From NCBI RefSeq assembly GCF_000745965.1, contig NZ_KN050789.1, positions 62,001 through 126,000 on the forward strand: a DNA stretch of 64,000 nt, written 5' to 3'. Both the position numbers and the translations under genes were made by a program. Position 1 is the first letter of the stretch. Every line of letters begins with the position of its first letter. Shown one piece after another: positions 36,928-45,941 of this stretch. This stretch comes from Edaphobacter aggregans DSM 19364. GTDB taxonomy: Bacteria > Acidobacteriota > Terriglobia > Terriglobales > Acidobacteriaceae. The notes under the pieces were generated by a model that ran no database searches, had not been told where the DNA came from, and worked only from the letters and a program-made list of their open reading frames with translations.

Positions 36928-38250
36928 ATGATCCTCAACCGGTTGAGTAAGCTGTTCACAGTGGTGGTGTGTCTGGCGATCTGTGGTTTTGGCCAGACGG
37001 CGGTGCCTGGCACTCCGGCAGGCAGGACTTTGCAGGCGTGGCTGGACGCGTTTAACAGTGGGGATCGGGCCAAAGTTGAAGCTTATGTGAAGACGATCTA
37101 CCCAAAGGAATCCGTCGATGGGATGATGGCTTTCCGGCAACAGACGGGTGGGTTTGACCTGCTGTCGATTGAGAGTACCGAGCCGCTGCACATACGGTTT
37201 CGGGTGAAGGAGAAGAACGGGCCAACGACAGCGTTGGGAAATCTGCTGGTGAAGGATGGCCAGCCGCCGACGGTGGATTCCCTGGCGCTGCGCGCGCTGC
37301 CGCCCGGTGTGGTAATCGAGAACGTGACGCTGGATGCTGCTCTGCGGAAGAGGGTGATCGATGGCGTGGGCGAAAACCTGACGGAGTCGTACATCGACGC
37401 GGACCTGGCGAAGCAGATGGTGGATGCGATGAAGATGCATGCGGACAAGGGAGAGTACGACTCGATTACGGATGGCGATGTGTTTGCCGAGCGGCTGACG
37501 ACGGACCTGCGGGCGGTGAGTCACGACAAGCATCTGGGGGTGAACTTCAGCCCGTTCAAGGTGCCGCCGCGCAAAGAAGGGCCGCCAAGCCCGGAGGAGG
37601 ATGCACGGTTTCATTCGCAGATGGATCGCATGAACTGTATGTTCAAGAAGGTCGAGATTCTGCCGAACAACATTGGCTATATCAGGTTCGATGGGTTTAT
37701 GGATGCGTCGTACTGCGGGCCTACGGTGGTGGCTGCGATGGCGTTTGTTGCGCATACGGATGCACTGATCTTTGATCTGCGGGAGAACGGTGGAGGGCAG
37801 CCAGTGATGGTGACGATGATTGCGAGCTACCTGTTCGACAAGCCGACGCACCTGATCGACATTTATAACCGCAAAGAGGACAAGACGATACAGAACTGGA
37901 CACTGGCGTATCTGCCGGGGCAGCGGCTGACGAAGCAGCCGGTATATGTGCTGACGGCGAAGAAGACGTTCTCCGGCGCGGAGGAGTTCGCGTTCGATCT
38001 AAAGAACCAGAAGCGGGCGACGATTGTGGGCGAGACGACGGGCGGAGGTGCGCATCCGGTGTCGGGGCGTACGGTGGCGGACTACTTCAATGTGGGAGTT
38101 CCGTTTGCTAAGTCTCTGGACCCGGTGATGAAGACGAACTGGGAGGGCATGGGAGTGGAGCCGGATGTGAAGGTCGACGCCAAGGATGCGCTGGAGACGG
38201 CGCAGAAGCTGGCGCTTGAGAAGATCCGGGCGAAGGGTGAGGGCAAATAG
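36928..38250 (+). CDS. S41-family (C-terminal processing/tricorn-like) peptidase
   Basis: 440 aa from the ATG at 36928 (36883 would add 15 residues). A signal-like hydrophobic stretch (LFTVVVCLAICGFGQ) suggests export. Residues 30-120 form a domain also seen in secreted hydrolases, residues 130-220 a helical bundle, and the peptidase domain follows with NIGYIRFDGF and TFSGAEEFAF where S349 is the expected nucleophile, then VGETTGGGAHPVSG. No PDZ domain is obvious. It stands just before a beta-lactamase-type hydrolase on the same strand, possibly co-transcribed. Confidence 0.88.
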   Translation: MILNRLSKLFTVVVCLAICGFGQTAVPGTPAGRTLQAWLDAFNSGDRAKVEAYVKTIYPKESVDGMMAFRQQTGGFDLLSIESTEPLHIRFRVKEKNGPTTALGNLLVKDGQPPTVDSLALRALPPGVVIENVTLDAALRKRVIDGVGENLTESYIDADLAKQMVDAMKMHADKGEYDSITDGDVFAERLTTDLRAVSHDKHLGVNFSPFKVPPRKEGPPSPEEDARFHSQMDRMNCMFKKVEILPNNIGYIRFDGFMDASYCGPTVVAAMAFVAHTDALIFDLRENGGGQPVMVTMIASYLFDKPTHLIDIYNRKEDKTIQNWTLAYLPGQRLTKQPVYVLTAKKTFSGAEEFAFDLKNQKRATIVGETTGGGAHPVSGRTVADYFNVGVPFAKSLDPVMKTNWEGMGVEPDVKVDAKDALETAQKLALEKIRAKGEGK

Positions 38251-38277
38251 AACGCGCGATGATCTCGCGGGATAGGT

Positions 38278-39732
38278 GTGCTGATGAGAAGACTGCTTGC
38301 CGCGGCTGTTTTGATGGGCGCGTGGAATACGCGTGCTGGATTGGCGCAGAGTGTTTCGCCTGAGGTGCAGCGGCATATCGACAAGATAACGTCGTGCGTG
38401 CGCGAGGCGGTGATGGCTGAGGGAGAGCCCTGCGTCGGGCTGAAAGAGCGAATGGCTCAGTATCACGTTCCGGGTGTGAGCATTGCTGTGGTTCACGACG
38501 GGAAGATCGAGTGGGCGCGGGGGGTTGGTGTGGCGAGTGTGGGTGGTCCGGCGGTGACGGCGGATACGATGTTTCAGGCTGGGTCGATCAGCAAGCCGGT
38601 GGCGGCGATGGCTGCTTTGAAGCTGGTGGAGCAGAAGAAGCTGTCGCTGGATGCAGATGTCAACACAGAGCTGAAGGAGTGGAAGCTGCCGTCGAGTGAG
38701 GCTGCGAAGGGGAAGACGGTGACGCTGCAGGAGCTGCTGATGCATACAGGAGGGACGACAGTGCACGGTTTTCCCGGCTATGCGCAGGGCGAGGCTGTCG
38801 CTACGTTGGTGCAGGTGCTGAATGGAGAGAAGCCGGCGAACACGGCGGCGATCCGGATTGAGACGGAGCCGGGGACGAAGTGGAACTACTCCGGCGGTGG
38901 ATACACGATTATGCAGACGATGGTGGTGGATGCGACGGGAGAGACGTTTCCCAAGGTGATGCACGATCTGGTGCTGGCGCCGATAGGGATGACGCATAGC
39001 ACGTACGAGCAGCCGCGGCCGGAAGCGATGGGGCCTGCGGCTGTTCCTTACAACGCAGATGGAACGCCGGTGAAGGGAGGGGCGCATACGTATCCGGAGA
39101 TGGCGGCGGCGGGGCTGTGGACGACGGCGACCGATCTGGCGAAGTACATCATCGAGAATCAGCGGTCGCTGCAGAGCAACGCGAATCATGTACTGAGCGA
39201 GGCGATGACGAAGGAGATGATGATGCCGGGCATGGGAAGGTGGGGATTGGGATTGCAGATTGGTGGGAAGCCTGGAGATCAGTACTTCCAACATGGTGGC
39301 GTGAACGCGGGGTTCGAGGCGCTGTTCGTAGGGTATGAGGGGCACGGTGATGGCGCGGTGGTGATGACGAATGCGCAGGGAGGGTCGCGGCTTGCGGATG
39401 CGTTGATGAAGAGCATCGCCGCGGAGTACGGATGGCCGGACTTCAAGCCGGTGGTGCGAAGCGAGGTGAAAGTAGACCCGAAGGTTCTGGCGCAGTATGT
39501 GGGGACGTATGAGTTGCTGCCGAGGTTCAGCCTTACCTTTACGATGGATGGCGACATGATGTATGCACAATCGAATCCGAACGATAAGATGCGCGTGTAC
39601 GCGGAGTCGGAGACGAAGGTGTTTCCGAAGGCGATGAATGCGGAGATCGAGTTTGTGAAGGACGACAAGGGACAGGTGACGGGTCTGGTGCTTCACCAGG
39701 GTGGACGTGACCTGAAGGGCCTGAAGAAGTAG
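38278..39732 (+). CDS. Serine beta-lactamase/esterase-type hydrolase (class C fold)
   Basis: 484 aa with signal peptide (LLAAAVLMGAWNTRAGLAQS). Active-site motif SxxK is S103-I-S-K106, the second motif is YSGGGY, and a late HGG (FQHGGVNAGF) matches the third. A C-terminal extension of about 100 residues forms an extra beta domain common in this group. Such proteins may be beta-lactamases, D-alanyl peptidases or esterases; the sequence does not choose. It lies 28 bp after the S41 peptidase gene. The aldo/keto reductase gene converges on it. Confidence 0.85.
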   Translation: MLMRRLLAAAVLMGAWNTRAGLAQSVSPEVQRHIDKITSCVREAVMAEGEPCVGLKERMAQYHVPGVSIAVVHDGKIEWARGVGVASVGGPAVTADTMFQAGSISKPVAAMAALKLVEQKKLSLDADVNTELKEWKLPSSEAAKGKTVTLQELLMHTGGTTVHGFPGYAQGEAVATLVQVLNGEKPANTAAIRIETEPGTKWNYSGGGYTIMQTMVVDATGETFPKVMHDLVLAPIGMTHSTYEQPRPEAMGPAAVPYNADGTPVKGGAHTYPEMAAAGLWTTATDLAKYIIENQRSLQSNANHVLSEAMTKEMMMPGMGRWGLGLQIGGKPGDQYFQHGGVNAGFEALFVGYEGHGDGAVVMTNAQGGSRLADALMKSIAAEYGWPDFKPVVRSEVKVDPKVLAQYVGTYELLPRFSLTFTMDGDMMYAQSNPNDKMRVYAESETKVFPKAMNAEIEFVKDDKGQVTGLVLHQGGRDLKGLKK

Positions 39733-39743
39733 GCGTGGCGAGC

Positions 39744-40613
39744 CTACGCGGCGGCGATCTTTTGTGTGAGGTCGTCCTGCTCTTTGCGGGACTCGGCGCC
39801 GATGGTCATGGCGTCGAGGACTCCGGTGGAGAGGGCGTAGCGTATGGCCTCGGCGGGGCGGTCGCGGAGGTCGCCCTGGCCGAGGATCTTCATGCCGATG
39901 ATTCCCTTGCCGTCGGCGCGCATCTGCTGGATGACCTTGATGACGGTGGAGGGGTCTGCGTCCATGTGGGAGCCGATGGGGTTGAGGCGGACGAGGTCGA
40001 CCTCGACCCAGGGCGAGGCTGCGGCGGCGCGGAGGGCCTGGATGGAGTGGCAGGAGACGCCGTGGGCGCGGATGACGCCCTTTTGTTTCGCTTCGCTCAG
40101 CACGTCCATGACGCCGCGGTAGCGTGTGGTCCAGTCGCCGGCGATGGCGCAGTGGACGAGGACGATGTCGATGTAGTCGGTGCCTAGCTCGCGGCGGAAG
40201 CGCTCGAGGTCGCGGCGGACGCCTTCAGCGTCGCGGTTGTCGGTCTTGGTCATGACGACGACCTTGTCGCGGGGTAGCTGCTTGACGGCGGCGGCGACGG
40301 TGGGGTGCGAGCCGTAGGAGTCGGCGGTATCGAAGAAGTTGAGGCCGTTGGAGTGGTAGCCGTCGAGGAGAAGGCGGGTGAAGGGGCTGTTGCCGAGGCG
40401 GACCTGGTTGGAGGAGCCTCCGAAGCCGACGGTTCCGGTTCCCATGGCGAGGCGCGAGGTGCGGATGCCGGTCTTGCCGAGCGTGACCTCGTCGTGCGCG
40501 GTGATCTTTTGCGGAAGGGGCTGGAGGGCGAGCGTGGCGCCGGGGGAGTTGGATGCGAGCCAAGCGGCTCCGAGTCCCTTGGCTGTGCGGCGAAGAAAGT
40601 CTCTTCTCAGCAT
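39744..40613 (-). CDS. Tat-exported aldo/keto reductase
   Basis: 289 aa from the ATG at 40613, where a twin-arginine leader starts (MLRRDFLRRTAKGLGAAWLA). The barrel begins at LGKTGIRTSRLAMGTG. Catalytic residues expected by the family are D in FFDTADSYG, Y in DSYG, K in VVMTKTD and H in VLVHCAI. An open frame continues upstream but is Arg/His-rich and non-coding. NADPH-linked reduction in the periplasm is unusual, so Tat export with bound cofactor is implied. A relic of this gene's 3' end lies at 36610. Confidence 0.88.
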   Translation of the reverse strand: MLRRDFLRRTAKGLGAAWLASNSPGATLALQPLPQKITAHDEVTLGKTGIRTSRLAMGTGTVGFGGSSNQVRLGNSPFTRLLLDGYHSNGLNFFDTADSYGSHPTVAAAVKQLPRDKVVVMTKTDNRDAEGVRRDLERFRRELGTDYIDIVLVHCAIAGDWTTRYRGVMDVLSEAKQKGVIRAHGVSCHSIQALRAAAASPWVEVDLVRLNPIGSHMDADPSTVIKVIQQMRADGKGIIGMKILGQGDLRDRPAEAIRYALSTGVLDAMTIGAESRKEQDDLTQKIAAA

Positions 40614-40811
40614 GCGGCACCTCACTTGGGAGCTAGGATACGCCTGCGGATGCATTTGGGCCAGTGGTGCACAATGGGTGGCGTATGAGAGTTGTCTTCT
40701 CGCGCCTGTGATTTCGTGGCGCTCCGGGTGAAATGCGGGGGTTCTTGAACGATGGCGCAAAGGCTTCATACTGAGGAAGCACGTTCATCGAACGTGGAGG
40801 AGATTTTTGAC

Positions 40812-41441
40812 ATGCAATTGAAGAGTGAGAGTTTTCGTGACGGCGGGCCGATCCCGGGTGAGTTTTGCTTTGCGGAGATGGATCCGGTGAGTCATGTGGC
40901 GCTTAGCAAGAACCGCAATCCGCACCTGTCGTGGACCGAGGCGCCGGAGGGTACGAGGTCGTTCGCGATCGTGTGCCACGACCCGGATGTGCCGAGCAAG
41001 GGCGATGACGTGAACAAGGAGGGCAGGGGGGTTCCGGCGGATCTGCCGCGGGTGAACTTCTATCACTGGTTGCTGTGGGGGATTCCGGCCTCGACGCGGG
41101 AGATTGCGCCGGGAAACCAGAGCGACGGGGTGACTCCGCGAGGGAAGAAGGGGCCTGAGGCTCCGGGCGGCTTCCGGCATGGCATCAACACCTATACCGG
41201 GTGGTTTGCGGGCGACGAGCAGATGAAGGGCGACTACTACGGGTACGACGGGCCTTGCCCTCCGTGGAACGACGCGATCGTGCACCACTATGTCTTCACG
41301 GTGTATGCGCTGGATGTGGATACGCTGGACGTGAAGGGTGAGCCGACGGGGGAGAATGTGCTGGCGGCGCTCAAGGGGCACGTGCTGGATGAGGAGAAGA
41401 TTACAGGGTTGTACTCGCTGAATCCTCGCGTCAGGGTTTAG
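40812..41441 (+). CDS. YbhB/YbcL family (Raf-kinase-inhibitor-like, PEBP) protein
   Basis: 209 aa from an ATG with GGAGGAG nine bases upstream. Strands HLSWTEAPEGTRSFAIVCHDPD and the ligand loop YDGPCPPWNDAIVHHYVFTVYALD are family hallmarks; the pocket motif GPCPP is clear. No signal peptide is seen in this start. Bacterial members have no settled function (phosphatidylethanolamine-binding fold). It lies in a loosely packed stretch; a strong terminator follows. Confidence 0.92.
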   Translation: MQLKSESFRDGGPIPGEFCFAEMDPVSHVALSKNRNPHLSWTEAPEGTRSFAIVCHDPDVPSKGDDVNKEGRGVPADLPRVNFYHWLLWGIPASTREIAPGNQSDGVTPRGKKGPEAPGGFRHGINTYTGWFAGDEQMKGDYYGYDGPCPPWNDAIVHHYVFTVYALDVDTLDVKGEPTGENVLAALKGHVLDEEKITGLYSLNPRVRV

Positions 41442-41457
41442 AGGGACGCTTTGCGCG

Positions 41458-41490
41458 ACGGGCTCCGGTGTTGTGCCGGAGCCCGTTTGT
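41458..41490. terminator. Bidirectional terminator between YbhB-like and SGNH genes
   Basis: Perfect 11-bp stem ACGGGCTCCGG (41458-41468) / CCGGAGCCCGT (41476-41486) with a 7-nt loop and TTGTATTTG afterwards, between two converging genes. Confidence 0.85.
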
Positions 41491-41503
41491 ATTTGTTACT
41501 CAT

Positions 41504-42397
41504 TCAGTTATGAATTGATTGCGAGAGTGCGGCCTCAACGAGGACGGCGAAGAAGGAGTGGCCGAAGACGGTGGGGTGTAAGTCGTCCCAGAAGAGCCGG
41601 TGGTCGGGATCGGCGCAGGGAGGATTCACACCGTCGAAGCAGGGTGTGGTGATGTCGACGAAGCCGAAGTGGGTTGCGTCGGCGACGACGGACTGGAAGA
41701 GGGTGAAGGCGTTGATGCGTCGAATCCGGATGCCCTGCAGGAGTTGCTCGACGAAGAGGAGGTCGTCGAGGGACTTGTTAGCGGCGAGCGTGGCCTGATG
41801 GGCGAAGGCTGCGTTGGGTTTGGCGACAGGAAGGATGCTGATGTCGAAGAGGTTCGGGATGAGGAAGTTTTTCGCGCCGGCGCGGCGGAGGAGCAGCTCT
41901 GCGGTGGAGATGCCGAGGGCGATCTGGAAGCCTAGCTGTTGCGGGGATCCGACGCCGGCGGCGTCGACGATGTCGTCGCCTCCGCCTTCGATGATGTAGA
42001 GAGCGTTGGGGTCGGCCTTGCCGCCGTGCTGGCTGAGGTAGAGCAGCACCTGCTGGGGTACGCTGGGGATGTTCCCAAAAGGCGTGGGGACGGGGCCGGT
42101 GACATGGGCTCCGCCGAAGGCGTAGTCGGTTCCCCCGGCGAGCGCGGGGGCGATGGGAAGGTTGCGCGCGCTGGCGATGTGATCGACCCAGAGGGGGCCG
42201 TCGGAGAAGCGGCCGTTGAAGTAGGGTGCGGCGGGTCTGGCTCCTCCGGTAACGATGAAGACGTTTCCTACATCGCAGTAGCTGTCGCCGAATACAAAGA
42301 TGGCGTCGTAGGCTGCTGCGGTGGCGTTGGCCGCGATGGGTTGGGAGGCGAGGAGGAGGACAATCGTGATGACGCATGAAACGGTTCGGATCGACAT
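41504..42397 (-). CDS. Secreted SGNH/GDSL hydrolase
   Basis: 297 aa from the ATG at 42397 behind AGGAGA. A signal peptide (VSCVITIVLLLASQPIAANATA) leads to FVFGDSYCDVGN with nucleophile S39. GGTDYAFGGA, the later GGGDDIVDA and the catalytic DDLHPTVFGH complete the GDSL lipase blocks. It could be an esterase, lipase or autotransporter-like enzyme; no barrel domain is attached. The upstream frame to 42508 is not needed. Confidence 0.88.
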   Translation of the reverse strand: MSIRTVSCVITIVLLLASQPIAANATAAAYDAIFVFGDSYCDVGNVFIVTGGARPAAPYFNGRFSDGPLWVDHIASARNLPIAPALAGGTDYAFGGAHVTGPVPTPFGNIPSVPQQVLLYLSQHGGKADPNALYIIEGGGDDIVDAAGVGSPQQLGFQIALGISTAELLLRRAGAKNFLIPNLFDISILPVAKPNAAFAHQATLAANKSLDDLLFVEQLLQGIRIRRINAFTLFQSVVADATHFGFVDITTPCFDGVNPPCADPDHRLFWDDLHPTVFGHSFFAVLVEAALSQSIHN

Positions 42398-42555
42398 GCG
42401 GAACTCTCCTGGGGTGGATTGGATTCCGGGGGCCCGATTGCGTGATCGACTGGAGGTTCGGCTGCTGACGGCGCAGTGTCTTTCGAGAATGAGACGGAAC
42501 GTTAGCAACCGGTTTTGGCGGGTGTCAATGGGAGAAGCGAGGATTCACCGGATGC

Positions 42556-44070
42556 TTATCGCGGGATGAGGCGCATCAGCATGGGGTCGCGGGGGCGAAG
42601 GGTAATCTTGGCCTGCGGGATGGGTGCGGCGGAGCCGAGGTACTCCATGCGCCAGCGCGAGGCGATGGTGGCGATGGCGAGGACGCCTTCCATCCAGGCG
42701 AAGGACTCGCCGATGCACTGGCGCGAGCCGGCGCCGAAGGGGAAGTAGGCGAAGCGGGGGCGCTCGGCTTTGGCTTCGGGGGTGAAGCGGTCGGGGTCGA
42801 AGCGGAGCGGGTCGGGGTAGAACTCGGGGGTGCGGCTGATCATGTACTGGCTCATGAAGAAGTGCGCGCCGGGCGGGATGCGCCAGGGGCCGAGGGTGAC
42901 GGGCTGGGTGGACATGCGGCCCATGGCCCAGGCGGGTGGGTAGAGGCGCATGGACTCGGCGAAGACCTGCTCGGTGTAGCGGAGTTGCGGGTAGTCGGCG
43001 AGGGTGGGGAGGCGGTGGGTTTGGGTAGAGTTTTGTGGCGGTGAATCCCACGTCTCAGAAGCGAGACGTGGGGTACCCGGTTCTGTGGCTGTTTGAACCG
43101 CAGATCCCTCCACTTCGCTGCGCTCCGGTCGGGATGAAACTTCATTTGTGACGGCTACTGGGGTGCCGAGGACGGCGTCTAGTTCGGCGTGGAGTTTGGC
43201 TTCGGCTTCGGGGTTTTGGGAGAGGAGGTACCAGGTCCAGGCGAGGGCGTTGGCGGTGGTCTCGTAGCCCGCGAGGAAGATGGTGAGGACCTCGTCGCGG
43301 ACCTGCTCGTCGGAGAGCACGGAGCCGTCTTCGTCGCGGGAGCGGATGAGCATGGAGAGGACGTCGCCGCGGTCCTGGAGGTTGGAGCGCTGGGAAGCGA
43401 ACTCGGCGCGGCGCTCGGCGATGAGGCGCTGAACGACGGCGTCGAGGCGGGTGCGGGAGCGGCGGAACTTCATGATGCCGGGGATGGGGAGGTGGAGGAA
43501 GCTCTCCATGCGGGGGAAGGCGACGAGGAAGTTGTAGAGGTCCATGATGGTGTTGACCTCGTCGTTGATGCGTCGGATGTCGTCGGTGACCTCGGTGTCG
43601 AAGAGGGTGCGGGCGACGATCTCGAGCGAGAGGGCCATCATGGCGGCGGAGATGTCGATGGTCGAGCCGGGTTTCCAGTTCGCGGAGTGGTGCTGCGCGC
43701 TCGAGACGATCTCGTCGGCGTAGGCGGCGATGCGCTGGCGATGGAAGGCGGGGGCGACGATGCGGCGCTGGCGGATGTGGATGGGGTCGTCGGAGGTGAT
43801 GAGGCCTTCGCCGAGGAGGATCTTCATGCGGCGGACGGTGCGCTCCTTGACGAAGGAGGCGGCCTGGGTGACGAGGACCTCGCGGATGTAGTCGGGCTCG
43901 TTGATGAAGATGATGGGCGTGCCCATGAAGCGGTAGTGGGCCATGGAGCCGTAGGTGCGGTGGAGGTGCTCGAAGAGGAGGATGGGTTCGCCGAGCTTGA
44001 CCCAGGGTTTGACGGCGTAGAACTGCAGCGAGTGCGGAAGGCCCGGGGGGAGGTTCCAGTCGCTGCTCAT
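42556..44070 (-). CDS. Cytochrome P450 with repeat-derived in-frame insert
   Basis: 504 aa. Helix-I oxygen-binding motif AGYETT (267-272), K-helix ExxR (E372-SM-R375) and haem loop FPFGAGSRQCIGE with ligand C452 show a complete P450 of the CYP4/CYP102-like sort. Residues about 306-352 (VAVTNEVSSRPERSEVEG to THRLPTL) are extra against the family and match a palindromic-repeat DNA block, yet keep the frame. The insert sits in the loop before helix K. Substrate and redox partner unknown; neighbours are tmk and an aldo/keto reductase. Confidence 0.9.
   Translation of the reverse strand: MSSDWNLPPGLPHSLQFYAVKPWVKLGEPILLFEHLHRTYGSMAHYRFMGTPIIFINEPDYIREVLVTQAASFVKERTVRRMKILLGEGLITSDDPIHIRQRRIVAPAFHRQRIAAYADEIVSSAQHHSANWKPGSTIDISAAMMALSLEIVARTLFDTEVTDDIRRINDEVNTIMDLYNFLVAFPRMESFLHLPIPGIMKFRRSRTRLDAVVQRLIAERRAEFASQRSNLQDRGDVLSMLIRSRDEDGSVLSDEQVRDEVLTIFLAGYETTANALAWTWYLLSQNPEAEAKLHAELDAVLGTPVAVTNEVSSRPERSEVEGSAVQTATEPGTPRLASETWDSPPQNSTQTHRLPTLADYPQLRYTEQVFAESMRLYPPAWAMGRMSTQPVTLGPWRIPPGAHFFMSQYMISRTPEFYPDPLRFDPDRFTPEAKAERPRFAYFPFGAGSRQCIGESFAWMEGVLAIATIASRWRMEYLGSAAPIPQAKITLRPRDPMLMRLIPR
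43041..43136. repeat. Palindromic repeats inside the P450 gene
   Basis: A 10-bp stem with 6-nt loop (CCCACGTCTC / GAGACGTGGG, 43047-43072) is followed by an ATCCCTCCACTTCGCTGCGCTCCGGTCGGGAT-type unit (43104-43135, given here by ends and core). Both look like mobile intergenic repeats captured in the coding sequence; the encoded VSSRPERSEVEG string is the usual translation of this repeat type. Confidence 0.7.
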
Positions 44071-44076
44071 GGAGCG

Positions 44077-44751
44077 TTAGATGACGGGGGCAGCGATGCG
44101 GGCGGCGACGATCTGTCGGATGCGGGCCTGGATGTCTTCGATCCCGGCATCGTCGCGGATGGCGGCGACGCGCTGGGGTTCGCGCGCGGCGATCGTCTCG
44201 TAGGCCTGGTAGATGCGGCGGTAGAAGCCGTCGTCCTCGCGCTCGAAGCGGCCTTCGTCGGTGCCCTTCTGCTGGGTGGTGCGCAGGTTGCGGCGGCGAG
44301 CGCGGTGAAGCGATGCATCGAGCGAGGGGAGCAGCAGGAGGGTGAGGTCGGGTTGGAGGTTGTTGCAGACGGCGCGGTGCATCGCGAGGATGCGCTCGCT
44401 TCCGAGCTGGCGCCCGGCGCCCTGGTACGCCTCGGAGGAGTCGGTGTAGCGATCGCAGAGGACGATGTGACCGGCGACGAGCGCGGGAAGGATGATCTCG
44501 TGGATGGACTGGGCGCGGTCGGCGAACATCAGGGCCATCTCGGCGAGCGGAGCGATGGGGCCGAGGGTTGCCTCGGAGCGCGAGTCGAGCAGGATGGAGC
44601 GGATGCGATCGCCGAGCGTGGTGCCTCCGGGCTGGCGGAGGGTGACGACGGTATGGCCTTCGGATTCAAGCCAGGCGGCGAGCCTGCGGAGCTGTGTGGT
44701 CTTGCCGGAGCCGTCAAGGCCCTCAAAGGTGATGAAGTAACCGCGCTGCAT
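44077..44751 (-). CDS. tmk: Thymidylate kinase
   Basis: 224 aa from the ATG at 44751 (MQRGYFITFEGLDGSGKTTQ), the family start; the longer frame to 44811 is not needed. The P-loop is FEGLDGSGKTTQLRRL (residues 8-23), the DRx motif is DRYTDSSEAYQGAG and the lid region RRRNLRTTQQKG is basic. It phosphorylates dTMP to dTDP for DNA synthesis. It lies 6 bp upstream of the P450 gene and may be transcribed with it. Confidence 0.93.
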   Translation of the reverse strand: MQRGYFITFEGLDGSGKTTQLRRLAAWLESEGHTVVTLRQPGGTTLGDRIRSILLDSRSEATLGPIAPLAEMALMFADRAQSIHEIILPALVAGHIVLCDRYTDSSEAYQGAGRQLGSERILAMHRAVCNNLQPDLTLLLLPSLDASLHRARRRNLRTTQQKGTDEGRFEREDDGFYRRIYQAYETIAAREPQRVAAIRDDAGIEDIQARIRQIVAARIAAPVI

Positions 44752-44863
44752 GGAGACAGGATAATGCACCGCGGCGGATGAAACGGTTCGCGCTTTGCGT
44801 GAATGTCCCACCTTAGCGACGATAAAGCCGTCGCGAAGATGGTCATCCGGCGTGGATTGATGC

Positions 44864-45868
44864 TTATGCCGATCGGTCGATGCGTTGCAGGTTGGCTTCG
44901 GTGTAGCGGGCGCCGGCGACTTCGGCCTCAGGAAAGGCGGCTTCCAACTCGGCTACTTCGGCTGGTGAGAGTTTGATGTCGGCTGCTGCGGCGTTCTCCT
45001 CCAGATATTTGCGGCGCTTGGTGCCGGGGATGGGGATGAGATCTTCGCCTTTGGCGAGGACCCAGGCGAGCGCGAGCTGGCCGGGCGTGGCTCCGCGGCG
45101 GACCGCGATGGCACGGACGCGATCGACGAGGAGCTGGTTCTTGTCGAAGTTCTCGCCGGCAAAGCGCGGAAAGCGCTGCGCGCGAGAGTCGCTGCTGTCG
45201 AGGTCGCTCGTGCTGGTGATGGTGCCGGTAAGGAAGCCTCGGCCGAGCGGAGAGTAGGGGACGAAGCCGATGCCCAGTTCGCGCAGCGTGGGGAGAATCT
45301 CAGCTTCGATGGGACGCTCCCAGAGGGAGTACTCGGACTGCAGCGCGGTGATGGGGTGGACCTTGTGGGCGCGGCGGATGGTGGCGGCGGAAGCCTCGGA
45401 GAGTCCGAGGTACTTCACCTTGCCGGCCTTGACGAGGTCGGCCATGGCTCCGACGGTGTCCTCGATGGGGACGTTGGGGTCGACGCGGTGCTGGTAGTAG
45501 AGGTCGATGTGGTCGATGCCGAGGCGCTTGAGTGAGGCATCGCAGGCGGACTTGACGTAGGCCGGGTCGCCGGAGACCCCCCAGTAGGTGGGGTCGTCTT
45601 TCTTGCGGATGTAAGTGAACTTGGTGGCGAGGAAGACCTCGTCGCGGCGCGGTTTGATGGTGCGGCCGACGAGCTCTTCGTTGTCGCCGATGCCGTAGGC
45701 GTCTGCGGTGTCGAGGAAGTTGATGCCGAGGTCGAGCGCGCGGAGGATGGTTGCCGCGGACTCCTCGTCATTGCGGTCACCATAGAACTCGCTCATACCC
45801 ATGCAGCCGAGTCCCATGCGGGAGACGACTGCGCCTTGTGAACCAAGCTTAACCTTTTGCATGCTCAT
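44864..45868 (-). CDS. Aldo/keto reductase
   Basis: 334 aa, cytoplasmic, no leader. Catalytic tetrad is D53, Y58, K83 and H127 (within FLDTADAYG, LATKFTY, YYQHRVD). The YajO/AKR13-like pattern (GLGCMGMSEFYG, SPLGRGFLTG) suggests a broad NADPH-dependent aldehyde reductase. Different from the Tat-exported reductase at 39744. Two 16-bp direct repeats lie at 45905-45941 upstream, a candidate operator. Confidence 0.93.
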   Translation of the reverse strand: MSMQKVKLGSQGAVVSRMGLGCMGMSEFYGDRNDEESAATILRALDLGINFLDTADAYGIGDNEELVGRTIKPRRDEVFLATKFTYIRKKDDPTYWGVSGDPAYVKSACDASLKRLGIDHIDLYYQHRVDPNVPIEDTVGAMADLVKAGKVKYLGLSEASAATIRRAHKVHPITALQSEYSLWERPIEAEILPTLRELGIGFVPYSPLGRGFLTGTITSTSDLDSSDSRAQRFPRFAGENFDKNQLLVDRVRAIAVRRGATPGQLALAWVLAKGEDLIPIPGTKRRKYLEENAAAADIKLSPAEVAELEAAFPEAEVAGARYTEANLQRIDRSA

Positions 45869-45904
45869 GAAGGGTTAGATGGCTCAGATATGTGGATTGT
45901 TTCG

Positions 45905-45941
45905 GTTTGGCGCGATCTGCCAGTAGTTTGGCGCGATCTGC
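45905..45941. promoter_or_regulatory. Two 16-bp direct repeats, candidate operator
   Basis: GTTTGGCGCGATCTGC occurs at 45905-45920 and 45926-45941, exactly 21 bp apart (two helical turns). The site is 37-73 bp upstream of the aldo/keto reductase start and abuts the stop of the lipoprotein gene. Spacing suits a dimeric regulator binding one DNA face. Confidence 0.5.

Noticed and set aside
37999..39696. Minus-strand 565-codon frame rich in His/Arg/Leu
   Set aside because: Antisense shadow of the beta-lactamase-type gene, whose motifs and signal peptide are real.
40614..40769. Upstream extension of the exported aldo/keto reductase
   Set aside because: Arg/His-rich and out of character; the Tat leader starts at 40613.
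43189..44781. Long plus-strand open frame (530 codons) rich in Gly/Asp/Val/Glu
   Set aside because: It is the antisense shadow of the P450 and tmk genes; residue bias is that of reversed high-GC codons and there is no domain.
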